Made by a program: the position numbers and the translations under genes. From Opisthocomus hoazin (lineage: Eukaryota > Chordata > Aves > Opisthocomiformes > Opisthocomidae), in NCBI RefSeq assembly GCF_030867145.1, contig NC_134433.1:16155896-16219895 (forward strand): a stretch of DNA of 64,000 nt. The letters run 5' to 3'. Positions 14,092 through 27,730 of this stretch are shown here, one piece after another. Below the pieces are notes generated by a model, which had not been told where the DNA came from, did not search any database, and saw only the letters and a program-made list of their open reading frames with translations. The first letter of the stretch is position 1; every line of letters starts with the position of its first letter.

Positions 14092-17000
14092 AAAGTCTTC
14101 CGATAACAAAAACATTCTGTTGCATGCAACACGTCTCTTGAATTTTAGCAGAGGTTGAAGGACCACATGGGAAAGTGCCCCTTCCCAAGGGGACCGAGCA
14201 CAGCCCAGGACGAGCGAGGCGTCAGCAGGACGGTAGGTTCTGGAGAAGCCCCTTGGTTCCCCTGAAGCCATACCACCGTTGCACTGTGCTTGGCAAGTCA
14301 GAAGACACACCAGACTGACGGTGTTTGAAGACAGCAGTATCAAAGCAAGGTTGTGGCATTTATCTTTGTTTTTCAAAATCTCGGCTCGCTGCTACCGACC
14401 AGACACAGAGAACAGCCACAACCTCAAAGGAAGAGGCAAGCCCGTTCTGCAAACCGGTGCACACCACCGCCGAAGGACAGTATGTACAAAGTGCTTTCAG
14501 TTCTTCCCCACAAAACATGTTGATCATCAGTATCTTCTCCCAGCAGGACATCCTAGAGAACGCGGTATGCCCGTCGTCCCTAGGCTCGGACCCAGCCTTT
14601 CTGCAGCCGCCCCACTCTCCGCTCTGTCCCGTGGTGCGTGACCTTGGCCCCCGTGAGCTGGGGACAGCAGCCGAGCCTGGTGCCCTCCCGCCGCACCAGC
14701 CTGGAGACGGCAGGGCTTGCATGGGCACTGCGACGCGTGCCAGATGCACCCCAGCCCTGCAAGCAGCCCGAGCCCCTGAGCTCCCCGCAGAGCAGACCTG
14801 TGGCCCCCGCCATCCACAGAGCGAAAACGGGCGAGTGCTCCCCAGGCCAAGAGGAACAGCTCTCTGCGACGGCCCATCTAGTGCAAGAGGGACGGAACCA
14901 CTGAAGAGGAGCTAGAAAGTCTGGGTAAAAACAACTGAACACATCTGGAAAACCAGAACGCAGGAAGGTCAGCTTGGGCAGCCGTGGTTCTGCAGGACAG
15001 CCCTAACAAAGGTCACCAAAAGCCTCACAGAGCAGAACACCTTCTCTGCAATGCCCGTTCCAATAGCACGGCAGAAGCGGTTTGGTGTGCTGAAGAGGGA
15101 CAGCGTAGAAAAACGGATGACTCTGCAATTAAAGCCTACAAACGGCGCCAAGAGATCCAAGTGTGTTAACAAACGTGAAGCTCTGGAAAAGCACTGCAAC
15201 TCTCATCCAAGCTCTCTTGTACAATGTGGCAATCACACCGCCTCTTTATTGACTCTAATTGCTAGAAGAACATACTCCTACTGTAGGTACGGCGAACTTC
15301 GAAAGCAGGCTCCGCAACCGTGCAAAGCTTTCAGGCAAGACACAAACCAGGACAAGCATGTTGCTAATTTTTTTTTTTTAAAGTTTAACAGTCTACTGAA
15401 GTAGAAAGCAAAGTCTAACTAGTCATAGGAAAAGAAATACTCTCATTTTATTTTTAAAACTCAAGTTTGGGCGCAGGGAGATGCAGTGACACGACAGCCT
15501 GTAACAGACCAGCCCAGAGCCCCTGAATCCCAGACCGGTGCCTTTGTCACCACGCTCAATAGAAAAGTTATTCAGCCAGGCTGGCCACTTACCCAGCATC
15601 GCCGCCTGTTCGCTGGAAATTGCTATTCTAGGAGCTATCCAATCTTCAACGGCTTCTGGACTTGCCTGCCATTTGATTTCTGGGCAAAGGCCAAGCCAAG
15701 AGGGAGACCCTGCAAGGAACTCCTCCCTCCAGCTCTCCGTTCATTTTTAAGGCTGTCTCCAAGATGAAAACAAAATGTTTTAGTGCTCACAGAGGCTAAA
15801 TATCTAGAGCTCTAAAATGAAATACAACCTCCTTTCAAAGCTACTGATAGGCAAAAAGTATGTTCTTTAAAATAAAACGCTGGGGCAGGGGTGGGAGTCA
15901 TTCAGGACCACAGGTTTATTTTAAACTGACACAAACAGAACTGCCTATTTTTCCACGTAAGTTGTTATTTTTTTTTTAAATCATAATCACTGCTGCAAGT
16001 CCAGCTACCCCTGTACGTAAAACCCTTTCCACATAAATATTTTCCTGGGGGAAAAAAGGCTTATCCCCACAAAGGAGTATGAAATAAATTGCTTTACTGA
16101 AGGTTAATAATATCCTGTCGCCGTGGTAAAAGACTCAATTACAAAACCTTCAGAAGAGCTCCCAAGGAACTCATCTGCCTGCAGTGACAGAGGCTTAAAT
16201 AGCCAAAATACACAGAAAGGCTAAGCACTTCCCAAAAGAGAGAAAAAGGGGAAAAAGATGGGGGGGTTAAGTAAAAAACCTGGAAACTGGACACTCAAGG
16301 TTATAAAGCAAACCCAAACACACACAACCACAATTCCTCTCTGCACACACAATTCTCTATAATCTCAGCAAGAATTATGGCCTAGGGAGACCAGCACTAA
16401 TTTTAGTATCAGATTTATTATGCAGCAGGGAGCAGAAATCAGTCAGGCCCGTCTCTCACTCCTAATGGGCAGAACTAGATCACGCTTCGGGAAGGCTCTA
16501 CTGAAGAATAGCTCAGGCCTGGTGAAAAACAAAGCCCCTGGGGCTCCCCGAAGCACAAACACACTGCGTTCTTAGAAGCCACAATAAAACACAATGATGC
16601 TCCTCATTTCTACAGCGCTGCCTGCCAGAGGATCCCAAAGCACATGAATTAAAGCTTCCAGCACGCCTGGCAGAGGAGCCTGCGGCAGCGAGGGACGACA
16701 GCACGGTCTTCAGGGTATTCAGCCTGGGACCCAGAAGCCCGGGCTGCAATTTTTCTTCCTCTACAGACGCGCCATACAGGCAAGTCCTCCACGTGCAGAA
16801 GGGAAGCTCCGCTCCCCGGGCAGAGGGCTGCTGAGCGCGTGCAGGGCGCTCGGAGCTACGGCAGCAGCGGTGGCCGTAGAAGCAGCATTTCACAGCGACG
16901 GAAGCGGACACAGCAGCTGAGCACTGCTCCGAAACTAGCATGGAGCACCGACTCCCACACGGCCTCCCCTTACCACGCAGACAGCAAAACCTCTCAGCAC

Positions 17001-20000
17001 TCGAGTCACCAGCACACCTTCGTGCAGCGAGCCCTGGGTTTCAGCACTGCCACGCGCTCACTCGCGCAGAGCCTCCCCCAGACATGAACCAAGCTCCGGC
17101 AGGCAGCAGTTCTGTACTAGTTCCTTCCCTTCCTTGCCCCATGCTACAGTAGCTGACTGCAGGTTTTGAAGCATCCGGCAGATGGGCACGCTGCATTCGC
17201 TCTGTCCTTCTGGGCACTCGCTCCTCCATCTTAAACCTTCTATAGCTTACCCCCGCGTCTGCTCGTGCCCCCCTCAGACTTTGAGCACCACTAGCACCAT
17301 TCTTAAGATGCTTCAAATGCCCAGTGAAACCAGGCCTATTCTCAACAACTGTTTCTAATAAGCCATTATTAGCTGCAACAGCCTTTTGCAGAGGGTTTTC
17401 ATGACTGGCTCAGACCCGTCTCCAATGATGCAACACTAAGGCAATCATCACACATAGCTTCGGCACCTTGTGGGGACTGAAGAAAATGCAGAGTTACTCA
17501 CACGGCGCTGGCCGTGGCACAGCCGGGACGCCGGCTTCTCAAACCCCGCGCCTCCTCCAGCACCCACAAACACGCGGCACGGCTCGCGCAGCTCCAGCTC
17601 CGCATCGGGGCTGGAATCGCCCTCTCCTGAGGCACCAGCGATTCCCACCGCTTCGCGTGCTGCGGAACACGTGAGCAGCACTTCTGTTTTCCACACCCGT
17701 AAAACAAAGGTGATGACAATCACTTACCTCATCTCCATATGATAAGCATAAGGGTCAGATTTAAACTAGTTTAAGTCATTTCAGCACGTAAGTCTTTTGC
17801 AGAAGTCGGATGCTGATGTCTCCGGCAATACACGTCCCAAAGACTTTCAACTACGTTTTCAATAAAACTTTTCCAAGAATCAATTTTTCATTGGCAGCTC
17901 GCCGAGATGAACATCAGAAACTTTCAAAACATTGCTATCTCATTTTGATTTCAAATAAAGTAATGGCAGGCACGTGCCTCCAGAAACTGCACTGCCTACT
18001 ACTTTGTGTATCTAGGTATTTCACTAGTAGTTTTCTGGTTTTGTTTTTAAAATGGCCTTGAGCCTATTAGGCAATTTAGCAGCTTTGCTTTGACCTGCTC
18101 TAACTGAAGTTAGTGGTTAACTCCTGCGAACTTCAATGAAAGCAAAGACTACCATCACTGAAAAACGCAGAAAAGTCCACCAAAAACATACCTGGTCAGT
18201 TGTGTTTTTTACCTGGTCCTAATTCAGTGCTAGAGCAAATAAAAACAGATTTAGAAGTTTTGGATTCCTCTGCATCTATTTCCCTCCCTCAAAATAGCTG
18301 TCTTTTTGCCTCCAAGTTTCAGAAAAAACTTGAAGAAAGTATAGCAAGCTTCCTGTCCAACAAGTACCTCCCCTACCCCAAAACCATCCACAAAACTGTT
18401 ACCTTCTTAAGGTCCAAGCTCAGCCCCGGACTATTCATGTACTGTTCTTTAAGAGATCCCAGGACTTGTGGCTCCTGTCTCCTCTCTTCCACTGACCTCC
18501 CCACCTCACCCGGAGCAGGTGACTGCAATGACAATTACCAAGCTTACAAATTGTCTTCAGGCAACAAATACACCTGCCTGGAAAGCACCAACAGCAAGAG
18601 AGCAAGGGGTAGAAGAGACAGCAAGCAGACTCTAGTACCACTGGCCTGGATAAAGCAAACTCAAACCATCTCAGCCTGTGCTGACCTTGGGATTACCAAC
18701 TTCAACGCAAAACACCAGAGCTCTGCATATACTGCTCCTGCTACCACTCTGGCTGCCAAGCAGCAGAAGGTCTCTCACTCCACTTTTCTTAGGGCAGCGG
18801 AAACTTAAAAGCCTCTTTACAAAATGGGCACCAGATTCCAGTTCAGGAATGTCACGTTAGGTTTAGTCACTTGATTGTACCAGCAGTGCAAGCTCCCCTT
18901 CTGCAGAGCAGCACCAGGTCCTGTACGCAGTCCTCTGAAGCGCCCAGCAAGTTCACCAAAAGCTACCAGGCAGTTAATACTGAGAATGTGAGATCTTTCG
19001 GCCTGCCGAGCAGCAGGAAAAGAATCTTGCATACAACCACCAAATTACCTCTTCCTCTTTACAGCCCAGAGCACGTTTTCACCTGCATAACCAGCACCAG
19101 TAATCAGGCCAAGCAGTTCAGGACTTGCTCTCTGATCTCTGTTCCACCTCAAGAAGCACCTGGCAGCGTCCATTTGTCTGCCTTGATCCAATGATCTCCA
19201 GTTCTCAGGAATGCACGACAAACAGGTGCTGTTGTCCTTCTTTCAGCTGGAGGAAATTCAGAACATTTCAAGGAAAAAAAAAAGGGAGGCACCCTCCATA
19301 GATGAAGGGCTGCACCTGCCGAAGACCTACAGGAACACTAAGAAACAGCAGAATTTCTTTTCCCCACATCCATACAAGATGATTACCCTGTCAACTGCGT
19401 TCTTTCAGCTGCAAAATGGATGAAACAAGGTTATGTTTTCTGCAAGGACACTTGTCCTCTCCCACCCTTTTCTTTCCCCATCATTTTCAAATGAATTGAC
19501 ACTTTATTTTACTTTCCACATACTGCAAAAGATCACAATTACACAGCATCAGCCGAGTAATGTTCTGCACACACTCTCAGCAGCTTCATGTGTCCAAATG
19601 ACAGTGATGGGGACTATAAAAGTATGAAGACAGATAATCACTGCTTATGTCTGCAATTACAGTTGCAATAAAGTTTCTTCATGGCTCTTTAGCATTAAAG
19701 CCTTCGGACTGGTAACTAAATTGCTTTAATTTTTTTCTTTTCTATTCTGTATTTTATTCTTTTCCTATTGCACACACATCATTGAGAGAGAAGAGAAATG
19801 CCCCTACTGAAATATCCACCAGAGATACCTGCAAAATAGAAGTCCAGAAATCTAAACTGACTTCTAATAACTACAACATAATCAAAGCCATGCTCACAAA
19901 ACTTTGGGGGAATCATAATTATGGAGGACTTTCAACTATCATTTTATCTGATCTGGAAGATTAATGACACAAAGGATGTGACCAGATGAAAAACAGGGGG

Positions 20001-23000
20001 AAACAAAATAAAAATTGCAGCAGATGATCCCAGCTCCCTCTTCATACATAAATTGCCGGGCACATGGCCTGCACAACCTGCTGCTTTGATCACAGTTCAC
20101 CGGATTAGGTGCGCCAGGAATTTAAAGCACAAAGCTACCGTGGCAGGAGACTCTCTCCAGGTGCTTTTCACCACCATCCACCCAGCCCCGGGATCCCAGG
20201 CCGGCCAGGGCAGGAAATCCCCGCTCAGCAGGCAGAAGAGGGATGGAGGCACGCAGATACGCTGCAGCCTGACCCGTAGGTGCAGTGCAAGCACGTCAGG
20301 ACACACTCCTCAACCACCGCAGCCACCCCTCCGAGCTCCAACAGGGAGGAACGACAGGCCACACAGAGAGAAGTGGGTACGGTCCTGCAGCACAAAGGAG
20401 AAAGCCAGCTCCCAGGAGCCGGACCATGGGGGTGGAGGAGCGTCCGGCATGGCTGAGCGCCCAGCTCTGCGGGGAAGAGAGGAGCCAACGCTTATCTGGA
20501 GGCCGAGGGACTCCAGGACACCTGCAGCTTAGCATGCTTCCTCCTCTCCTCCTGTTACTGAGGGCACCAGGATCGACCCTGCATTGCAACGCGCTGCTGA
20601 GTCCAGTTCAATCCACTGCCAGGCTCCCCCCCCAGCCCCCACGCTCGTTTGTAACCACCACGTGACCGGCCTCAGCCATAATTCACACCACAAACTACCT
20701 TCCACACGCTGCGGCCCAGCGCCCTTATCTCGCTTCCCCCTCCCCGCGACCTCGCCTCGCCGCGGCTGTTCGCAAACCCCAGCGTACGGCAGGAACCTCG
20801 GGACCCAGCAGCTGCAACCTCCGCCACACAGCAAAGCGCTGGCACTCCAGTCAGGGCCTCCCTTAGAAATTTTCCAAGCAAAAGTTGTTAAAAACAACAA
20901 AAAAAAACCCCACCTCAGTTTAACCCCTCAAAGACAAGTCGCATCAAGAGTTGGCAGCGTATGATACTGCTTTGCTTCACACGCTTCCTTCCCAGCATCC
21001 AGGGCTGCTGCCAACATCTCTTTCAGACAGGGGCGGCCGTTTACCACCAGGCATCAGGAAACGACCGTGTTCTCTGCCACACTGAGATGCTCTGGGTAAA
21101 CCCCCATGGGCCTTTTCTCCTCCAAACCTCACCTCTCCCGGCTCAACGGCAGCATCAGCACCAGGCCTGCCAGGGCCTTATTTGGGTTCCCACACGCTGA
21201 CACCAAGACAGACCAAACTCTTGCTGACTGCGACGCCGTGCTTCCTCGGAGGTCAAACCCAGCTAACAGCGGTCCCAGGACGTTGTCACCGCAGGTTTCA
21301 CACGGGGCTTTTTCACCAAGTCATATTTGAACAGGGTAGGGCTCAGCTGTCAGCCACGCTGTGTATTCTGCAGGCCACCCATCCAGGGCTGGAGCTGCAG
21401 AAAGCATCTGGGGAGGAAGGCGAGCTGTCTAGTGCGAACACGTCAGTCAGAAAAAACCCCAAACACCTTGTACTAGAGACTTTTGGAGTAGAGGGAGCCC
21501 CAGCCACAAGACGCCGACATCTTTTGCCATAGCTGGCTCGGAGGGGCTCACTCGGACTCACATGAGAGATCCCAGGGATCCTCAGGACAGGGCAGAGAGC
21601 AACGGCCTCACGCCATCCAATACGACGGCCGGTGGCAGCCCCGCACCAAGATGTGGGGCGATAACCCTGTGCCCTCAGAAAATGCCTATCACGTTTCGCC
21701 TCTCAGCATTAACTCCAGATTTCTTTTCAATGTTTTCTGTTCCCTTCCACAATTCAGTGAGCACACAGCTCTGCTATAGGCTTTGTGGGCCTGCCAAATA
21801 CAACACCAGAAGTACGCGAAATCCACCAGCAGATGAACACCTTTATACTCATTTACAGCACTTTGCAGACCTTTGGCAAAAGGATAAACGCTCTGTGTGT
21901 GTATCGGGCTCTGTGCACAGCTTGGGATCAGAGCAGGGAATAGCACCAATGCATCTCTGAACATAAATGACCGATAACATGGCTCAGTGGAAAACTCTAC
22001 AGAAGTTTCACTCCTTCAGTAAGCACTGCAGAAAAATCACTAGCAACGTCCCCTTCAGCAACACCATTTTTCCAGCAGTGCAACAAACAGCAAACCTGCT
22101 GCCAGTGCGGAGGGTCTGCAGCTGACAAGCTTTTGCCACAAGCCAAGCCTCCGACTTGAGCGATACCTCTCAGCCCAGTGGGATTTACGGATACTTGGGA
22201 CAGATGCTCAGGACCTTGCAACCTCTTTACACACCACAGCAAATCACCCTTTGGGAAGATTCCTGAACAATGTTTACTCAGCAATTGTTATAAAAACCTC
22301 TACTGACTCTCTATCTAGCAGGCATTCTGTTTCCACCAGCATTCAAGAAGCTGAAAGTCTTGCTGGCACTTCACAGTCCCTATTTTAAACAAACCAAATT
22401 TTCAAAACACTTCTTCACTCGGTGCCTCTCACCTTCTCTTTGACACAAACCTGACCCACAGAACAACACAGAGGTGAGCTCAGAGTCAGGAGTACCAAAA
22501 CACAAATCAAAACAGCACAGTGCAGGTTTGGGGACACTACAGCAGAGTTTTGTATCCCCTGGACAACACCAGCACTCCCAGTGACCCAGCCGGGAGCCAC
22601 AAGGACCGGAGCTGCACCAAGACGCTGCCCGTGTCCTCGGCCAAGGAGGCCTTGCTCCAAGCCATATCTCGTAGTAGTATGGCACATACAGAGGAAAATA
22701 AAACCAACAGGACTTAACAACGTCAAACCCTGGGAACTACTTAATGCACTAGATATTAGTTTCTTTCCCCCTCCCCACCATTTTCCCTCCCACCTGCCAG
22801 GCCACCTCATTACTGTCACTCCACATCAGTTCTTGCTACAGTAGTTTTCTTGGACCTTTGCCCCTTCAGTCAGCTTGAAACCTCTTCCCTATTGTACATC
22901 AGAGTCAATGGGAAATTAATGCAAGTCTTTGCTGGGGGGAGGGAAGGGCAGAGGGAACAGCGCTTTCTGCTGCTGTCAATACTTCTCTTCCTTCACCCTT

Positions 23001-26000
23001 CTTGCCACGTACACTTCACCAACATACTAAGAAGCCTTGTATGCATTTAACTGCGCTTGCTGAGGTCTCTGGAACTATTCCTCGTGCAGAATTGCGTAAG
23101 TCTTAGCAGGGTAGGGACCTTCTTTATAATACAAAGTTCCCAAAGTACAATTTTAATATTTAATTTAAGCCTACTCCGCCACAACAATACACCCAGCAGC
23201 AGATGTCCCAGCACGAAGAATGGTTGAGCCGCGGAGAAGAACTTCCTAACATTCTTCAGATTTTCTCTGCACTCAAAAAATAACGGAAATATTTGCAACA
23301 GGAGAACAGCAAAATGCCAAAGTTTAGAAGTAACTTATTAATACCGCATGCTGATCTGACTACAGAGATTCACATTAACTTTCAAATTACTCAGCAAACC
23401 ACAATTTCTACAGCAATAATATCTTAGAAACTTAAGCCACGTTGAACACTGCTCACAGTTTACAGAATTATTTCAGTGACTAAGGCAAACAGAATGTGTG
23501 ATTGCAGGGCTAGAGACTAAATTAAGCTTAGACAATGATTTTTAAAAAAAAAAGTCTGATGCTACACTGACCTTGCAATCATTTTTTTGAGGAAACGGCA
23601 GATGAATAGTTTCTTGTAAGTAAGATCCTCTGGTGGAGGGGGGGAAATAAGAGAGAGACGAAACTGGCTATCTCTGAAAGAAGTGATGGGACTGACCATA
23701 TACAAAGTACTGTCAAATATACAAAGTAATCTTTTAATCTTTTTCTGCTACAAGCTCCACAGTTCAACAAAGCATTTAATAATGTGCTTTTAGTCCATCC
23801 TGATTCAGCAAAGCTCTTACCCACATGCTTATGCCAACTTAAGTATATGCTTAAGTGCTTTCACACAATAGGGACAGAGAAGATTCAGGCCCTGCATATG
23901 AGCCATTTTCTGAAATAAGCCATTTTTTACCTAAGATGACTGGCTCTATTTACAGCTTCTCCTCCCTTTAGAGCATGACCCAAAATGCATTTAAAGAGAA
24001 CATTAAAATACAACTGAAAAGCCAAGTAACTATCAGGAACAGCAAAGACATGTATGTATAGCTTAATGAAACAGAGGAGGTGTTCTTTTTCCTTCTCAAC
24101 ATAACAAACACCTTGATCTACACACACCACGTTACCCTGTTCCGATGGCTCTCCTCTAAAAATAAGTTACAAGTTCCCTTAATGCTTTGGATTTCACAAC
24201 ATTTATGAGACTATCACCAGAGTCAACAGTCTAAAAAAAGAATCCATTAGCATTAACTGGCCTGTCACTGGCAGTGACAAATAAATGAATTTGATGGTTT
24301 TAGATCAGTCATTAGTAGACCTACCCCCGGGCTGATAAAGGCTCAGCACTTTGCAGATGAGATGTACTCAATCTAGAAGCAGAGAGGAACACACAAGGGT
24401 GTTAGCATGCTGCTGCTCTTCCATTTCCCTGACCTCCCTCATTTTGGACCCTTTCCTGGCATATCCAAGCAGCAAGGTCTCAGTGCAGAGAAGTTGCCAG
24501 ATAGATGCCATTAAAAATAACCCAACAATACAGAAAAGCATGGGGAATGTAGAACGCCCTTTAAAAAATAAATCCCAAGTTAGATGATGTTCAATTTTAA
24601 TTTTTAGTTAGCAGTAAGTCAAAGGGAAGGAAAATACATTAGGATTATTCTTAACTTGAAAGACATCCTTAGGCAATGATAATGGAAACATACACATTTC
24701 ACACAACTACAAGATAGTCTGTGGGGATTAAGGACAACCTGAGCAACCTACCTGAGTGGTTAGGGAGAAGAAATAAATGTTTACATCTCCAAAAACAATA
24801 AAATTACAAAAATCCAGCTCAGCTCTTGCTTCTGACAAAACTCACTGCACTCCACAGAACGCCTTGCACAGTCACTTTTTCCCCCAGCTGCCAGCATCCA
24901 AGAACAGAGACTATGCTCTGCCTTGAACAGATCGCAGAGAGCAAGAACCTGAGCCCAAGAACTGCGGGTTTCAAATCCCTGATCCTCTGCTACCTGAGTA
25001 GACTTGGGTTGATTAGCCAAGACTCAGACTCATCAACTTTTCCATCTAATACAGTGCCAGAGGGAGACAAGTTCTAGGAGCAGCTGACCCTGGACCACAG
25101 ATCTACATCAAGCCTGGCTGAACAAGATACCTGAACACTGGCCATCAGCCACAAAAAGAAATCCCTCATACTGTCTGGTAAGGACTTCCTAGCACTCTGT
25201 ATGAAGAAGATATAGCAACATTATGAAGGTACACATCCATACCCAAAGCCAAGAGCAGGAAATACTTCTCTCTTACTCCATGCAGACCCACAGAGGAATA
25301 ATAAAAAAGAAAAAGAAAGAAAAAAAAAAACATAAAACAGAGAAAAGGTTTGACCTTGCTGCTCTTCACAGCCTGGTGGGGAAGGAAGGGTGGCAGGAAA
25401 GGAAGAATCCCGAGTTCTGCTAGTGTGTTCAGTTCACATTCCTTTGAAAAAGACTTCAAAGTCTACGCAATACTTAAAATACGATGGGAAGTAGTGGGAC
25501 TAACCTGGAGGAGTTTACGGGCAGAAGCAGGGGAGGAAACAAACAACACAGCTCTTGATTTTCAAGGTCCATCATTTGCTTTGGAATAAAGTCTCTGCTA
25601 CTCTGGCTCAAGCTTATCAGGCAGCCAAGGGACACAGACACCCCACCCACAGTTAACTTAATTGGAATCAGACATCCAAATCCACTGGTTAGCTTTAAAA
25701 AAAAAAAAAATCCCAGGTTAGCCTGGCTGTTATTCCAAAAGGGCATGCCCTCCATTTGCTGCTCTGGAATAGCCAGCGTCACCTGGGTTTAACTAGGGGC
25801 GGCTCAAATGAAAGGAGAGTTGTTGACACTGTTTTTCACCAAAGAAGGAGGAACAGATGTGCACAACTGCACCTCTTAAAGTCCATGTGCCTGGTCAGAC
25901 AGGAAACCAGCTAGTCCACAGACAAGGTACGCACAGTTCACAGATACACTGATGGACTGAAGCAGAGATGCCAGAACCAGTAATCGATCCTGCACTGTGC

Positions 26001-27399
26001 TCTGCTAGAATAAAATATGTCTAATGAAAACATCAGTGTTCACCATCAGCGTCTGATTATCAGACAAAAGGCTTCCCTCACCGAATAAAGACCTTTTGCT
26101 CTGTTGTGACCACATGGTCACCAGAACACTGTACCCAACCTACGTAGATCAGACCCCAAACTAAAATATGCAATCTTGACAACAACCAGCTCTGCTCCGG
26201 GCCATCAGCAGACCGGATGCTGGACATCCAGCACACGCCACCGAGCTACAGGAACAGCTCCCGTAGCTAGCAGCAGTAGCTGGCTTGCCCTTTTTATTTA
26301 ACAGCTGCTGAAGAGGATGCATAGAGACTACAGTCAGCAGGGTCACATACACAATGCCATGAACGCCACCGAATGCTACAACTAGTTCCAGCTTGTTGAC
26401 TTGCCAGAGCAATCCCCAGCCACATGCACTATGTCCCTGGAGTAAGTGCCGGGAAGAACAGGCCCCTCAGTCCCATCCTGGAGGAACCCGAGCACAAAAT
26501 ACAGCTCGGTGGGTAGCCTCACCAACTGTACACTTTGACTTAAGTTTTACCTGCCTTTATTTCATACGTGGCTTTGCACTAGAAAGCACCCAAATTTCTA
26601 TACTAGTAAGTCACACCAACATATTTTCATGGCCAAGGAGCTTCTTCACGGACTGAGGCTGCTGTCCTTTTGCTCTTCAGGTTTTGGTTTTAAATAAATC
26701 CCCAAGGCAGGGGGGTGAGAGTGGAAATTGCTTACATTAGAAAATATCTAATGAACGTGCTAAATTTGATAAGGCTTCTCCAACCTAACATAGCAGGCAA
26801 TGCCAGAACTGACAAGCTATGTATATTAATAAGTCAAATTATTGTAGCCTTCAGTATTCAAAAGGGGGTACAAAGCTACTACCCCCCCCCATCACTGCTG
26901 CTTTTTAAGGATTTTTAACCAAGCAGAGTTATAAATGATCAACTGTTACAGAGCGCCTTCCAGCACTTGGAAGCAAGACAGATTTTTATCAAGGAACAGC
27001 AGCCGCGAGAAAGCATACGTATATTTTTTTCATCTCGCTGTTAGCCATCTACCAGAACCTCAACAAGTTAAACCCCTGCAGCAAACACCCTGAAACAATG
27101 GCTTCAAGTCATCCTGCACTTCACAAGGAGAGCAGGATTACACATCATGGCGTAATCCACTGGAGGCAATCACCGAGGATTTTCTGCGAGGGTCATTCTA
27201 AGAAAATCAGGGAAGAATGCTCTGCTGTTACAACCTGCCACTTGGTGCTCAGTAACCAATTTGCATCACCAGAGAGGTGTCAGATCATGGAGACGCAGTT
27301 TAAAAAGCCCAAAAGAAAGCATTTTACTGGGCGATGGTTTGAAAGGGGAAGACGAGCCAATTAAAATGAATCAGAAAGGAGGAAGGAACGAGCACAAAT

Positions 27400-27670
27400 T
27401 ATTGTGCGCGCACAAATAAGCTGAGCTTGACCCCGCAGCCCACAGCGAGCATGTGATCTGGCACGGGAGGCGAAGGCGGCCCGAGAACCGGCGCAGCCGC
27501 TGCCCGCTGAAGAGTTCATCGCGCCGAGGCAGGTCAAGAGGGCCACCGAAGGAAGGGGAGGACGGAGGGAAGCGCTGCCAGGAGGCCTGCCTGCACAAGA
27601 ACGGGGAACACGCCCGCAGCCGGACGGACTTCCACCTCGGCACCCAGGCGCTGCCAGGCAGCCCACTGAA
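27400..27670. promoter_or_regulatory. Intronic CpG-rich patch, candidate internal CpG island
   Basis: About 270 bp, high in GC and CpG, set in AT-rich intron 5 some 2.4 kb downstream of exon 5. Sharp edges separate it from neighbours. Open frames in several phases follow from the base composition. It could be an enhancer or internal promoter; nothing in the sequence decides. Confidence 0.4.
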
Positions 27671-27715
27671 AAAAGCCCAATGCTCATTTTGCTAAACACA
27701 TCAGGAATGAAGACT

Positions 27716-27730
27716 GGGGGGGGGGGGGGG
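27716..27730. repeat. G15 homopolymer
   Basis: Fifteen consecutive G in MSI2 intron 5, just beside the GC-rich patch at 27400-27670. Confidence 0.75.

Noticed and set aside
24950..25020. GGTTTCAAATCCC resembling a tRNA-derived SINE
   Set aside because: Too short and diverged; no core or tail region recognised.
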